Part shown: positions 33,411-46,524 of the stretch, piece by piece
How positions within the stretch are numbered: the stretch's first letter is position 1
How the letters are laid out: every line of letters starts with the position of its first letter
NCBI GenBank assembly: GCA_033980235.1
Contig: CM067072.1
Location: 20,835,047-20,899,046, forward strand
Length of the DNA: 64,000 bases
Direction of reading: 5' to 3'
Source: Diadema setosum
Lineage: Eukaryota; Echinodermata; Echinoidea; Diadematoida; Diadematidae
Translations under genes and position numbers: made by a program
The notes under the pieces: model-generated
Told to the model about the DNA's origin: nothing
The model's input: the letters and a program-made list of their open reading frames with translations, nothing else
The model's database searches: none

Positions 33411-35339
33411 GTTATTAAATACGTCAGGCAAGTCGATGGTTGATAGCTGATACATAAATTTACCTAAATTTTATATAAAAAAAACAACAAATAGGGAACC
33501 TTAATGAGTCTGTTTTCAAAGAAGAAATAATTCTTGTGTGAATAAAAACCAGCTCGGTTGACTTAACGAATAGCTCATTTTTGTATTTTTGAAATTTTCT
33601 CAATTTGTGATTTTGCACAATTCCACCAGGCAAGTACACGTACGTGTAGTGTACACCGTAATTCAGATAGGGCAATAAGCGTGAATATAATGTTGTTGAT
33701 TTTTTCAAAATATACTTAGGAAAATAACATTATTTCACTGTTTGTAACCATTTCCTTAATTTTTATTAAATGTTCATGACTCAGTAGGTTTTGCTGTACT
33801 TAGGTAAACGAATGTCAATGAGGAGCTACTGTAGTGTCTACTCTGTGTGCCTTACAAACATCCACTGATGATTGTGTTTGTCATTAAAAAAAAAAGTATG
33901 TTTGCAGATATTAGATGTAGGCTGCATTTCACAATCAGTCATACATAATATATTATATGTTAGTAAATTGAATGTAATTGTGGCTTAGAGAAATATTTTG
34001 AAAGTGGCTTAGACACTTTGACATATATACCACAAATGATTTCTCAGTTCATATTATTTCCGTGAAAAGAACAAAAATCACGTCAACTCAAATTTCTCCC
34101 ATTTACATTCCAACAGCCCGATTTATACTGTCATTAGTTTAACTCAAACAAATTACAACCGACATCTGTCAGTTTTATAACAATGTACACGTGTATACAA
34201 TTAACTAATAACGTATTTTTATACTGTCACAAATATCTTTCTCTTGATATCTATCACAATGTAAAAGACTTGCAGTTTGTCTTGTCCAAAAGAAACTGCC
34301 AACAACCAAAAGACATCATAACAGGCAGAAAACAGCCAGACTCAACCCATTGCGGCAGGTTGCTTGTCCTACGGTGCGAGAGTTTGTTGTTGTTGTTGTT
34401 TTGGGTTTAATGGCAATCAGTCATAATTTTGACTATTTTTGCCGGACTATATAATCTCTATTTTTTCTATAATTTTCATCATCAGTATCTAAATTCAACA
34501 ATTTCAAAATTTTATCATAATATATACTTTTTTATTTCCAATCATACAAATCTTATAATTACACAAATTTATTGTTGTCCTCACTCAGTCAAAACGGCCA
34601 CGTTGCCACCCTCAAGTCTATCTTACCAACCCGGCGAGGTGCGTTTCGCAGGCTTCTCAGGCGTACGCCCTAGGTAACTCAAGAAAAGTCGGGTGGCGAC
34701 CGCTATGCCTGGGTGTGTGGAGAACAAGTCTATTTTCCGGCATAAACCAAATATAAATAATTATATTCATTTTATTTATCTTTTTTTTTTATTTATTTGT
34801 TTGTTAAAGCGAACATTTGTGGGCAAAATCAAGAGTGCAAGAGTGCGAAGTGAGGTGTGTGTCGTGCAGAGTGCAGTGCAAGTGTCCAAATTTCCCGCGG
34901 TACATACGAACAGCACAAAGGGCGCATTCATGTGCAACTCAACCCCTGGAAAATGACTAATATTCATCCGCCTACTGTCCATTTCTGTTTACAGCAAACT
35001 TTCACAAAACTATGAAAATTATCCTTCTCACTCCTATTTCTAAACACACCAATCCATCCTTCCATTTTCCAACTACATATACCGAATTACGCATCACAGA
35101 TAGGGAGTACATTAATTCCAGACACTAATTTCTGATACATCGGTGACAAGGTCATCTTGAATACCTAAAACATTCCGAATTCCTGACTGTGATTACCAAG
35201 CACGTTCGACAAAAAGCTCTTTGTAAACAACTCCTGTTTCACAACATCTGTCTAATGAGCTGTAATAAACTCACAATAGGCTAGTAGTCTTCAATAAAGT
35301 ATTTTCATCACTTTCTCAATTTCCATTTCCCGTCAAAAG
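33411..35339 (-). other. Intron sequence with a GC-richer pocket
   Basis: Mostly AT-rich. From about 34310 to 34960 the composition is more even, starting with a (TTG)n run (34386-34400) followed by GGGTTTAATGGC. This could be part of an unrecognised mobile element. No convincing coding frame. Confidence 0.4.
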
Positions 35340-38300
35340 TATCATCGTTCTGATTAGGGAAAGGACCGAAAGGGGGAGGGGGTGGGATTCCCTTCCCACG
35401 CTAGAGAGATTTTACATTTACAAAATTGAAATGTATCAATCTGATGCAAACTTTGGATAAATATTTGTACAATTTTCTATTTCGGGAATTATTGGGGGAC
35501 AAAATTACATGCCCCCCCCCCCCCCCCGATAGATACATCTGCAAACGAGGGGCTCTTGAATTCTTGGAATACAAATACAAATGGAAACATATCGTTAACA
35601 CGTTTTGGATAGAATTTGGAAAGCTGTCAATCCCAAAAGTGTACTAAAGTTTTTAAAGGGAAACCAAGCGGGGAAAGGGTTAATCGAAAGAAAATATTCC
35701 TCTCCCACCCGACAGAACTTTTGCTTTTTTTGTAGGCTAAAGTGACAGACCTTGTGCACACTTTAGACGATGAGACGATCTTTCAATCTAAAAGTCTAGT
35801 AAGTGTATAGGAAAAGGACCGAATGGGGGAGGGTGTGGGAGAGGGTATCCCCCTCCCACGCTAGAGAGAATCTGCATTGTCAGAATTGAAATTCAGCAAT
35901 CTGCTTCACTCTATAGGGTAGAATATTTGGTCAATTTTCTATCAAAAAACCAAGAAAATTTTTACATCTCGGGTATTATGACGGGGGGGGGGGGGGGGAG
36001 AACAAAGTGATCCAGGATCCCTCCAGGATCGACGCCCCTGTATACGAGGGAGCTTTTGCCTTTTTCGAATTCAGATGAAAATTACTTTAGGTGAAACATT
36101 TGGAAATTTGTCAATCTTTCGTGTACTAAGTCTATAGGAAAGGACCGAACGGGAGAGGGTGTGGCATCCCCTCCCATACACGGGAGCAGAATTGAAATTC
36201 AGCAGTTTGGGGTACACTTTGGATGAAATGTTTGGGTAATTTTCTCTATCAAAAAGAAAGCAAGAAAATTCTCGGGAATTATGGAGGGGGCAAATTGATG
36301 TTTGCTCCTCTAATTTACTAGTATTCATGGCGGGGGGGGGGGGGGGGGGGCAACTACCCCCTGCGCCCAGAACTGACGCCTCTAGGGAGGGGGTTCTCCA
36401 ACATAAAACAGATTTTGTAATTTTAGACCTGTACTTGGGAGATCTGAGTGCATATATTATTGTAACATATTCTAGTTTTGCATAGAGTAACAGTAACAAA
36501 CATTTTTTATTCAGGAAATGTGCTGTGAAAGGGTGTGGGAGGAGGATAGGCATCCTCTCGCAAGGGAGATTTTGCATTTTCAGGCCTGAAATTCAGAGAT
36601 ATGGTGCGCACTTTTAGTGAGATATTCGATTTTTATTTCTATGCATAGAGTAAGAATTGTAACATATAAAGTTGAATCACAAGAATGTGGGTGTGTGTGT
36701 GTGGGGATGGGGGATGACTGCGGCCACTCTTTACACGAAGGAGATTTTTTTTTTTTTTCAGATCTGACATTCAGAGATCTTTTGGTGACATTTTTTTCCC
36801 TACCAAAAAAGTAAGAAAAATAAATATTCACAGATATGTGAATGACTGAATCACGACATCTGCGTATTGATCCGCGTGTGCGACATCACTGTGAATGTAC
36901 CAAGTGTATAGGAAGTTGACGGGGGGGGGGGGGCTGCGTGGAAGAGGGTAGTCTACTTCCACGCGACAATTTTTTTTTTCATTTTAAGAATTGAAATAGA
37001 ACAATCTGATTAACAATTTTGTGGAATGTTCGGAAAATTGTCAATCCCCAAAGCGTGCCAAGAGTAATTCTATGATTAGGATCCGATTAGGGAAAGGGTA
37101 TTATTTAAACAGGATGAGGAAATTATTGAATTTATTAGAATTGAATTAAGTGGCAGATTTGATTCACACTTTTTGATGAATTATCTACACTTGCCCAAAT
37201 CTCCAATGTGTATAAAGTATATAATAGGCGGCGAAATGGGGGAGGGTGTGGGAAATTGTATCACTTTCCCATGCGAGGAAGATTGTGTATTTTCAGAATT
37301 GAAATTCAGCCATCTTTGGGTGAAATATTTAGACGGTTTTCTATGAAAAAAGCAAGAAAACTTCCACATCTTGGGAATTACGATGAGGAGTGAAATTATA
37401 TGAAGGGTTTGTTTGCAAAAACCGATAAGTCCATTTTTGAAGATTTTGAAGTAAGATCTTTGTCATAAAGTACAAAATAATACCTTTTAAATGATATATT
37501 GGTCACTACATATAAAGGTATATTTTTTAAGTTATGGTCAAAAGTAGCAAAAATTTTCTTATTATTCTCTTTATTTTTCTTGAACTTTAATCGCAAATAT
37601 CTCCATTTGGCAAATATGGACTTATCGGTTTTTGCAAACAAACTCTTCATATGTTTGCCCTCAATACTTTTATGGCGGAACCTTCCACCTTTCCATCGAC
37701 GCCTCTGCATATGAGGGAAGTTTTGTAAGTGAAAGATCTACTGCACACTCTTTGATAAAATATTAGGAAATACGTCAATCTCAAAAGTGTACAAAGTCTA
37801 TGGAAAGGGACCCAGTGGTGAACTTTTGCATGTTTATGATTGCACTTCAACGATCTTGTACATACTTCTGGCGGCAGTTGGACAATTTTCTATCAAGAAA
37901 GTTTGAGATTTGTCCTTTTTTTCGGGAAGGGCTTTGGGGGGAAAACTGATTTGTTTTCCCCAAACATTTCCATAGGGGCGGGGCAAATGCCCCTTCGCAC
38001 CCCCACTCCGTAGGGTCGACGCCCCGATCATCTTTTTGTATGCCCATAGATGTATTCTGCCTGAGTCATCCGAGTCATCATCGTTTGCTCAATGATTCAG
38101 AAAATGGGGGGGGGGGGTCAATTATGGCGGTATAGTTGTTTTGATTGCTTATTTTCGTACATAATAACTATGCAGATGGTCCAGCCTTATGTCGATACTT
38201 GAGAAAATTAAGTAGGGACTCCACTTATCCTAAAAAGATAGAATATTGCTAAGCTCTCTGAAGGCGGGCGTAAGAACATCATGCAATATGCCGAAATTGA

Positions 38301-39135
38301 TAAAATCACATTTCTGCTCCTTCCATTTTTTTTTTTCAAATTGGGGGGGGGGGTGGTGGTGCCCCCCCCCCCCCCGTCCGCCCGGGATTTACGCCCAGGG
38401 ATAATAAGCCCTATTCCCTCTCCTACACGAGGGAGATACTGCATTTAATGATTGCAGTTTAACGTTCTGCATGCTACACACATTTTGTGGCATATTTTGA
38501 AAACTGTCTACGTTCAAAGTGTAGCTATAATATGCATGGGGGGCAGGGAGCAGGTTTGGGAGAGTTCTATCCCCACCTTTCCTATACGAAGGAGCTTTTC
38601 CCCTTTTGAAGTTGAAATTGAGATGATTTTCTCGTGTAAGTATATTATTGATGGGGTATTTTGGAAATTGCCAAAAAAATTGCATTAAATCTGATATTGG
38701 GGAACTGAGCGAGGAAAGGGTTGATTAAAATTATTCCCTTGTATCTGAGGGAACTTTTTGGGTTTTTGCAATTAAAGTGATAAATCTTGTGCACTCAGGA
38801 TTATTCAGATTTTTTTTCAATCTGAAAAATGTACTAAGGCTATGGAAAAGGGCACAGAAGGGGAGGGTTTGGGAGAGGGGTATCCCCCTCTCAAGCAAGA
38901 GAGATTTCGCAATTTTAGAATTGAAATTCAACGATCTGGTGCATACTTTGAGTGAAATATTGAAAAATCATATTCAAAATCGATAAAAGTTTGAAAGAGA
39001 GCCGTTTCATGCTCATGCATGATAGTGTTATACACGCAATTTTTCTTTCTGTTGTTTTTGTCTTCCAAATCCCAGGTCCCATCGCTCCCCTTCCCCGGTC
39101 CCATCGCTCCCCTTCCCCGGCTACGCCGGTGCTGA
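35340..39135. repeat. Decayed tandem array related to hAT 3' subterminal sequence
   Basis: About nine diverged units start near 35360, 35805, 36130, 36510, 36690, 36900, 37230, 37795 and 38850. A unit reads roughly GGACCGAACGGGGGAGGG, then a C/G palindrome around TATCCCC, CTCCCACGC, GAGATTTTGCATTTTCAGAA, TTGAAATTCAGCAATCTG, TTTTCTATCAAAAA and a poly-G/poly-C block. Several end in TCGACGCCCCTG or GACGCCTCT, which look like hAT terminal repeats. The same unit occurs inverted at 50340-50560 and 50745-50835, inside the 3' end of the hAT element at 42997-50954. Right edge GGCTACGCCGGTGCTG (39117-39132) may be a decayed terminus. Confidence 0.65.
37402..37648 (+). mobile_element. Palindromic MITE, copy 1
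   Basis: The ends read GAAGGGTTTGTTTGC and GCAAACAAACTCTTC; the inverted arms continue through AAAAACCGATAAGTCCAT. Length is 247 bp. It interrupts one unit of the surrounding array, so it is younger than the array. The flanks share ATAT. It matches 56529-56755 in opposite orientation. Confidence 0.8.
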
Positions 39136-39787
39136 AATATACCCCTTTGGTCTTAAAATTGGGAATGCTTATGTGGTACAGAAAACACCTCAGTGTGTAT
39201 GTGTGTGTGTGGGGGGGGGGGGTTGCTTGATTGCAAGTGTTTACAAACCCAGACGAAACCTAAAATTTGCTACGTTTGCAAACGTTGATTGCTGCTCAGC
39301 ATGCCCATCCTTCAGGTGTACATCCCAACTCACATATTTGAAATATAATGCTCTCTTAAGTCTTTGTTTTTAAATGGTTGGTATCCAGTGACTGTGCAGG
39401 CTGCATTACTAGTATGACTACCCATAATGGTAACCCAAAATACTAGAGGGTTATAAGAAACTACTATGTCATCAATTACTTTGAATTAGCTTGGTCACAT
39501 GGCATAACTGTTAATGAAAACAATGTCTATTGCCTAAAAATTAATATGTGACAACAAAAGTGTTTTTCCACAAGATTAAGAGTTTTAGAAGATATTGAAC
39601 ACTTTTTCATTATCACATAATTATGACACACGAAAGGTCTTTCATGTAGATCCACTACTCCATTATTTTGATACCACTGAAGTAGGTCTTGAAAGGGAAG
39701 CATGAAGCTGCATTCATATGAAGAATTTCATGAATTTGAATAATTACGCACTACCCGCTGCATGCTAGAAACAACACTTGGTGTCGG

Positions 39788-39957
39788 GCGGAAGCTCGGT
39801 GTTCTAGTGGAGATGACCCATGTCCCTAGATCAGGAGGTCGTAGGTTCGAATCCTGCTCCCGTACGTACGCCAATTATCTCTTTTATCATGGCTACTACT
39901 ATAAAACACTGATCAATTCAGTGCTTATTGTATGGCAATTTGTCAATCAGTTGTATT
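39788..39957 (+). mobile_element. tRNA-derived SINE, copy 2 (better preserved)
   Basis: The tRNA-like head at about 39790-39862 has TGTTCTAGTGG as the A-box-like element and a perfect B box GGTTCGAATCC (39844-39854), with 3' pairing GCTCCCG. It is followed by a non-tRNA tail (ATGGCTACTACTATAAAACA, ATGGCAATTTGTCAATCA) and then an A-rich end. The tail shared with 18298-18475 shows it is a SINE and not a tRNA gene. Confidence 0.75.
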
Positions 39958-40201
39958 AAAAAAAAATTGACGGAAGAATTTCATGAATTCGCATAAGATT
40001 CCATTATTCAATTTTCTAAGTTTGATTAAATTTTCATAAGTCTGTCACTTGATAACGGATTTTGCTTCTCCTTAGTTTATCAAGATATAATGTCCATTTA
40101 CATCTGTCTCTTCATAAAGTCTGAACTAAAGTCCTATTTCTTCCGTACAGTATGGCTGTTTCAGAATTCTGTATAATACAAGACATATACAATGTACTTA
40201 C

Positions 40202-40336
40202 TCTCCAAACAATTTGGTCCTTTGAAATTGTTTGGACAAATACACCTGCCAGCCTCGTCGTCACAAACTCCACCATTGTAGCATTTGTCACAGATCCTGG
40301 TGCAGCCAGGGGGGCCCCATTTTCCTGCTGGACAAT
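40202..40336 (-). CDS. Receptor exon 3: EGF-like module 1
   Basis: Exon of 135 bp, acceptor tttattcatag|AT and donor TTGGAGA|GTAAGT, phase 1 to phase 1. It encodes CPAGKWGPPGCTRICDKCYN, then GGVCDDEAGRCICPNNFKGP and NC (eight cysteines). It follows Ig2 directly, as in Tie receptors, whose first EGF has the same KWGP...C...C..C.NGGVC plan. Confidence 0.95.
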
Positions 40337-41495
40337 CTATGAATAAACAGAAAACTAGAATCATGCAAGTTGCAGCTGAATTTGACCTTGTCCAATAGAA
40401 CTACACTATGACCGTGACATCCTATACAACTGCATGAATGATTAACCTGACTTCATTTTGTTCGTTACTTAATTGATTATTTCAACAGATAAATGTTAAA
40501 ACCATTAATATAACATCCTCACTCACTAAAGTATACTGTTGTCACATTAAAAATTCCTTAAATGTCATCAAAATGTTCTATCACTGATTTTATAACTTTA
40601 TTTTCTTTCCTGCATGGTTTATCTAATCTTTCTTCATACGTGTGTTTGTTTTCATGTTGGATCATATTCTATTGAATGCTAATTGCTGTGTAATGCATTC
40701 TTTCACACGTAAACCTTGTTCCTTTATCATAATTTAGAAGCTTATTTACATTTTGCATTTCATAATGTCTGGCAAGGGCTAAATAAGAGGAAAATATGAG
40801 AAAAGAAAGAATGGTGAAATCTGCAGAAATGCAGGAAGTTTTAATGTCTAAAACATGAAAGGTGCGAAATGTTTGAATCCTCATCATTCAGCCTAGATGG
40901 GATTAAAAAGCAACATATATTGTGTATATTGTGTAGAAGATTGGCAACCTAACCATTAAACAAACAAGCAAACACCATACCAAACCAAAATACGAGGGAC
41001 AGGGATTTGTAATTTGTGTAGCCCAGAGGTTACACTATAGGGTATCATATTTTGAAATCAAAAGTGCTTATCACTATAATCCCACGAAATAAGACCCAAT
41101 AAAATAACATATACATTCAGGATGCCAGTGTCCATTATAATACATGGTTAGTTTCCTTCTTTTTTTTTTAATCTGCAAGAATGGATGGGGGGGGGGGGCT
41201 GGACTTTTCCGGTCTTCATACTTTTCATGATACTGGGAAAGGCAATCTGTGTAAGCCTAAAACTGAGAAAGTTGTATTTTGACCATATACCACTTCCATG
41301 ATCTTTATTTAAACAGTGATACATGCTTGGCTAAACTCTGACACAGAAGCAGCCAGATTAAGAAACATAACATTAACAGAAATACATGCACATCTTGCTT
41401 TGAAAAAAATGTACCAATTCCTCTCTATTTTGTACTTTTATATTACTTTCACATCCAAACCTACCTTGGCTTGAATTACATGTACCGGTACATAC

Positions 41496-41759
41496 CACGA
41501 ACAATAAGTCTGTACAAGGCTCCCCTTCCTTGACTTCGCATGCCATGGTAGTGAATCTCATAGATGCCTTCATCCCCAGCCACTATTGGATTAGAGAATG
41601 TGAACATGTTTGTCGTCTGTCCTGACACAGGATCTCCTCCATCTTTTCTCCAAACGGGGGTACCAGAACAACTACTTGTAGTTGTCATTTCAATCTCCAC
41701 TCCTACGTCACCAACATTCACTGTACGGGTGAATCTCCCATCCACAGGCTCAAAGCAGG
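41496..41759 (-). CDS. Receptor exon 2: immunoglobulin-like domain 2
   Basis: Exon of 264 bp, acceptor ctgtgtattag|CC and donor TTCGTG|GTATGT, phase 1 to phase 1. It encodes VDGRFTRTVNVGDVGVEIEM, then PVWRKDGGDPV (core Trp), and ends AGDEGIYEIHYHG...LYRLIVR. The last strand lacks the usual F-strand cysteine (YEIHY instead of YxC), as does Ig2 of Tie receptors (DAGVYSARY), and the closing RLIVR is the same. This is strong support for a Tie-type ectodomain. Confidence 0.94.
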
Positions 41760-42477
41760 CTAATACACAGAAATAATATAGATTAGAATGCATCAATCAT
41801 CAACACATCATGATTAGACTTTTCACAATTCAGTTCTAGAGTGGTATGCTCTTTTTTTTCATACTGTTTGTCACTAAATTAATATCATGTTTAACTGTAT
41901 TTACATCCCAAATCCATATTGGGAATCATTTATCTGATTTGAAAGCAAAAGAACCCAACATTTGGACATACATGTCCATATTTATGAACAAAGTTGCCTT
42001 GTCAAGTTATTATGTAAGGTATGATTTAGAATTGTGCTTATCATGGAGTACTAATCATTTGCACAAGATTGTTTTTCATATTCAATGGACACACACACAC
42101 ACAAATCTTCATAAAAGTAAAAAAAAAAAATATTGTTTACTCTTTTTGCCAAATATCTGTTAATATCATTTACTTTGCATCTTTGGCTTCTGTAGCTCTG
42201 TAGGGAGGGAATGGCAGCAAATAGGATCTTCATAAAGTTTTGAATCCAATTAGCCATTGTTATGGTAGTTGTAATTGACGACAGTTAGACAAGATCTATC
42301 AAATTAAAGAGTTGTTACTTTATATCTGGGGTAAAAAGCAGTTTTCATAATTATGTCTACTATGTCATCTGCAGATACTAGCTACCATATCGTATCAGAA
42401 AAATGAGGGCCAGAAAACCCTCCCATATTATTTGATATGATAAGGAGCTAAAGCAGTTTTTAAGCTGTAGATTGTGT

Positions 42478-42485
42478 GATAATTA

Positions 42486-42531
<46 letters not shown>

Positions 42532-42545
42532 CATTATCAATTTAT
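42478..42545 (-). repeat. (TTA)n microsatellite, probable LINE tail
   Basis: About 55 bases of TTA units followed by ATCAATTTATTTATTTGGCC on the plus strand. Read on the minus strand it is unique sequence running into (AAT)n, as for the tail of LINE A. Confidence 0.6.
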
Positions 42546-42664
42546 TTATTTGGCCATACAATTGCGATATACCAATACGAATATAGAGAGTGAGACTGAT
42601 ATCAATATACAGTACAATGTCATGTAACATACATATACATACAGGGGTTGCATATAAAAAGTAA

Positions 42665-42950
42665 AGTTGTACAGTCAGACCTGCCTTAGCGGGCACCTAC
42701 TGTGTGCGACCACTGGATTCCCTTGCGGAAAGAGCCATGTTAAAGACCCTGTGCAGAGTGGCCATCTGTCTAACAGTGGCCATCAATCATGGTCTCTCTC
42801 TGTAGTCTGTAGCTGCCAAAGACCCATACAGAGCAGCCGAGCCGATTGTCACGATGTGACTGAGAGTGTGAGTGTGGAATGTGTGAGACTCAATTGTTCA
42901 GGCAAGCCATCAGGTGGAAAATGGGGACAGCAGAAGTAAACAGCAAAGAA
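42665..42950. other. GC-richer segment, possible mariner/pogo-type remnant
   Basis: Begins TACAGTCAGACCTGCCTTAG and has repeated blocks of the form GCGGxCAxCT (GCGGGCACCTACTG, GTGGCCATCTGTC, GTGGCCATCA), a style seen at the ends of some Tc1/mariner-superfamily elements. A faint counterpart, ACCTGTCTAACGCTGCCACC, occurs at 62490. No matching right end found. Confidence 0.25.
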
Positions 42951-42988
42951 ATTCAGAACCGGGCAAGCCAGGTGGAAAAAAAATGGTC

Positions 42989-42996
42989 AGTATGAA
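42989..42996 (+). repeat. 8-bp target-site duplication, left copy (AGTATGAA)
   Basis: Identical to 50955-50962. Eight bases is the standard duplication length for hAT transposons. Confidence 0.9.
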
Positions 42997-44479
42997 CAGT
43001 GGCGTAACTACGGGGGGGGGGGGGGGGGCACGTGCCCCCCCCCCCCCTCCCAATCTGTCGGCAAAAAAAAAAATGTAATTCAAGGAAAATTGAATTTAAA
43101 CTGCTTTTGAAATCGAGATGAAAGGGTGATCAAGAAATTAGATATTTTTCTAAGTTTTTGTAACCATAATACGATAAAGAGGTATATAGTGTGAAACATT
43201 GTTTTAAAAGCTCGGCACCTACAAAAGATTGTGATTCAGCGTGATTCCTGATTGGCATTCTGAATATAAGCAGGATGTGCGCACTGTACTCACAACATCC
43301 GAACGGCAGAGAGAGTCGCTGCAATTGTGCGCATTGTGATGTAGAATATACCTTACACTTCGTTATATCAAAGTTATCATTGATTTTGCAGTGTTGCTTT
43401 ACATATTAATCAGTACTGATATTAATGTACTAGTCTGTACTGAAATGCCGTGCATTGCCAATGAGACTTAGCCGGAGCTATTTCTTAACTTTTCCATCCA
43501 TGTATATAGAACACACACACACACACCTGCACACGCGCGCAATCATTTCTTTGTTCAACTGAATTAGTGATTCATTCAGATAAAGGCCTAATATTTTCCC
43601 TTTTAATTTAGACATTGAAGGAATGTATACGTACAAAAAGTAAATCTATAGAAATGTTTCTAAAGTTGTTTTCCACAGTATCCAGTCGATGAAATTTTAT
43701 CTGCTCTTACGCTTGCCCCGCCCGGCTGACCCAACAAATATAGGCCTGTATAAATAAACCTATAATCATATAGTTAAATTCAAGGCGTTTATAATAAATT
43801 ATAGAAAACATCACGTAACTTTATCAATGTGAAACTTCGATCATATGCATCAGTTGATGCAAAGATCATTTAAAAAGAATTTAAGATCTTGATGTTATTA
43901 TAAATTTGGTGTATGAATCAGAACAGTCAATTTACGAGCGAGGAAAACTGAAGAGTAAGACAGAATGAGTGATAGGTCGAAATGCGACGAAACACGTAAT
44001 GAAACACATGTTTCATTTACACAAATCACATTTGAAGATAACTCATTACTTATAATACTAGCAGTTAGATAAATATTCATTATTATTGGCAGGAGGCAAT
44101 ATAATTTTGCAATAGATTCACACTTTTGACTTACAACAATTATCACCACATAATTTATCGATGTAGAATATTCAATTGAAGAAAAAAAAAGCAACCATTG
44201 CCACGAGTTTGCGACCACCATTTATTGACAGCACGGGGCGCCTGAAATGAAAGTTACAATTACACTGGGCAGAGATTTTAAGTGCGCGCGTTTTTCTGGT
44301 AGATTTCACAAGGTGTAAAGTACCTTAGTAACACGATGTTTGTTGATCTGAAATTCTACATTAAATGCACATGTGTGCGCCTCCTACTCCTACAATTCTG
44401 TGCAGTGACATTACGTATTGGTTGAATTTTGATTCGATACTACGGTTGAGTTTGGGCCTTTGTGGTCTTGAGGATAAAG

Positions 44480-46032
44480 ATGTCGCGGAAGAAACAGCTA
44501 GCGTTAACTTCGTTTTTCTCGACAAAACCCCCCGGTCCCTCCGAGAATCCACCATCTAGTCCAATCCCTAAATTGGATTGTTCAGTTACGTTCAGAGATG
44601 AGGAGAAAGAAAAGAATACTAAAGCTTCCACATCATCATCAGGCGGGGAAGAAAGTCAAGAAACTGAAGCTAATCCACGGGACCCATGCCATGGGCCGGG
44701 GCAATCTGTGCTGGAAGAAGGGCCATTTCAACCCAAGCTAGCAAAGTATCCAGTGACTACATTTAGCGCGGGCAAAAGACGGAGCTTCCGTGCAGAGTGG
44801 TATGAAGACCACACGTGGTTGGAATACAGCATAAAACTGAACAAGGCATTCTGCTTTGCATGTCGTACATTTGAACCAACTCTACTAAGTAAGGGAGAAA
44901 AGGAGTTTGTTGTTAGCGGATTCGAAAACTGGAAAAAAGCTACTCAAAAATTCAAGGATCATGCCAACAGTGAAATGCACAAGGACGCAATGTGTAAATA
45001 CGCGTCATGGAAATCACAATCCAAATCGATTGCACAACTACTAGACGACAAAAGGACCTCGAACATAAAGGAAACCCGAGAACACTTGAAGACCATCAGC
45101 AGGACCATTGCCTTCCTTGGAAAACAAACGCTCCCTCTCAGAGGTCATCGTGAAGGGGAAACTTCGTCAAATAAAGGCAACTTTCTTGAGCTGGTGGATC
45201 TTCGTTGCCAGGGCAACGAACAACTCCGGTCTTTCATGAGCAGATCAGTGACATACACTAGCCCCAAAATACAAAATGAAATCATCGAGATAATTGGAAC
45301 ACAAATTCAAAATCAAATTGTAAGTGAAATCAAAGCTTCAGGACCTTACGGGATAATTGTAGATGAAACACAAGACCTGTCCGAAGAGCAAGTCTCCGTG
45401 TGTGTCCGATATGTGTGTGAGCAGACTGGAATCACAAAGGAACGATTCATTGGTCTTTGGACGACACCATCGACATCGGGGGAAGCCCTTTTTCTGCTGC
45501 TGAAAAATGTGTTGACAAAACTTGGCCTTGATTTGGATAGTCTGCGGGCGCAATGCTATGACGGCGCCGCGAATATGCGGGGAAAATACACAGGTTTGAG
45601 TACCAGGATAAGGGAAGTGGAAAACCGCGCCCTCTACATCCACTGCTATGCCCACCAGCTAAACCTCAGCCTTCAGCATGCTCCCCAACCAATATTCCAA
45701 ATTCGGAATTGTTTGGGATCCGTGCAATCTCTCTACAACTTCATCGCTGGTAGCAGCAAGAGACACAACGTCTTCGCCTCGAAGCAAAAGGAAGCAGCAA
45801 AAGAAGCACCAATCGATCACCTTGCTTCTACGTCAGGAACTGACAACCAGCCATATGACTCAGAGAGAATGCCAGATTCAGTAGATACATATGATAACGG
45901 CAGTGGACAGGAGAGGGTTTCAGATCAACCAGCAGCTGCTGTCGAACAACCTCAGGGTTCCAAAGACAAGACAGACACTCGCAATACTTTCAAGACACTG
46001 AAACGATTTTGCGACACACGTTGGAGTTCGTG
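44480..46032 (+). CDS. hAT transposase, exon 1 (PIP-like motif, TTF zinc finger, first catalytic residues)
   Basis: I chose the ATG at 44480 because it starts MSRKKQLALTSFF; an in-frame GTG upstream is not needed. Residues 6-13, QLALTSFF, fit the PCNA-binding consensus QxxLxxFF. At about residues 90-180 there is a TTF-type zinc finger (CFACR ... FENWKKATQKFKDHANSEMH). A DUF4371/hAT RNase-H-like domain follows with GIIVDETQD (first Asp) and CYDGAANMRG (second Asp), then IHCYAHQLNL. The exon ends RWSS with donor TCGTG|GTAAGC in phase 2. It would bind the element ends and cut and paste the element in the nucleus. Confidence 0.85.
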
Positions 46033-46524
46033 GTAAGCATAATCTCAGATCTTAGATCAAATTAAACTTTAGCATGTTCTTCAATATCTTAGAAGAGGTC
46101 GCGGCTTATGTGCTCCCTAGCTAGAGACTTGAAAAGGTGCACTTCGAGTGCAGGAATGATAATCCAGTGACCGGAGTAATGATAGTGTCATTGTGTAAGG
46201 CGCTAAGAGATGAGGTATATCATAAATTATTAGGCACTGCCATATAAATCGAAACTATTATCATATATATGTACAGTACTGATCATATTATACCCCTGTC
46301 TGTATAGTGTCTATCTGTATAATAATAATGTGCCTGTATTATTCAATAGTAGCCTATAATAATCATAAAAAAACACGCCTACTATTAGGTTTACAACGTC
46401 TGGAGTAACCGAAATGAATCACAATCTATTGCAATAGCTGTACCAGCCTCGTCGAGATGCCTTTAGTGTTTTATTTAGTAGGAAGAAAATTAAATTTGCT
46501 TTTACTTTCTCACCCACCTCCCAG

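Noticed and set aside
33085..33455. Overlapping open frames on both strands across the telomere-like element
   Set aside because: They are translations of (TTAGGG)-type and poly-C sequence with repetitive composition; no gene.
34310..34960. GC-richer pocket that might be an exon cluster
   Set aside because: No domain motif and no paired splice sites that preserve a frame; left as unassigned sequence.
39790..39862. Possible tRNA gene
   Set aside because: The B box is perfect, but the A-box region is poor and a shared non-tRNA tail shows it is a SINE head.
44361..44631. Minus-strand frames over the start of the hAT gene
   Set aside because: Antisense shadows of the transposase N-terminus; no motif of their own.
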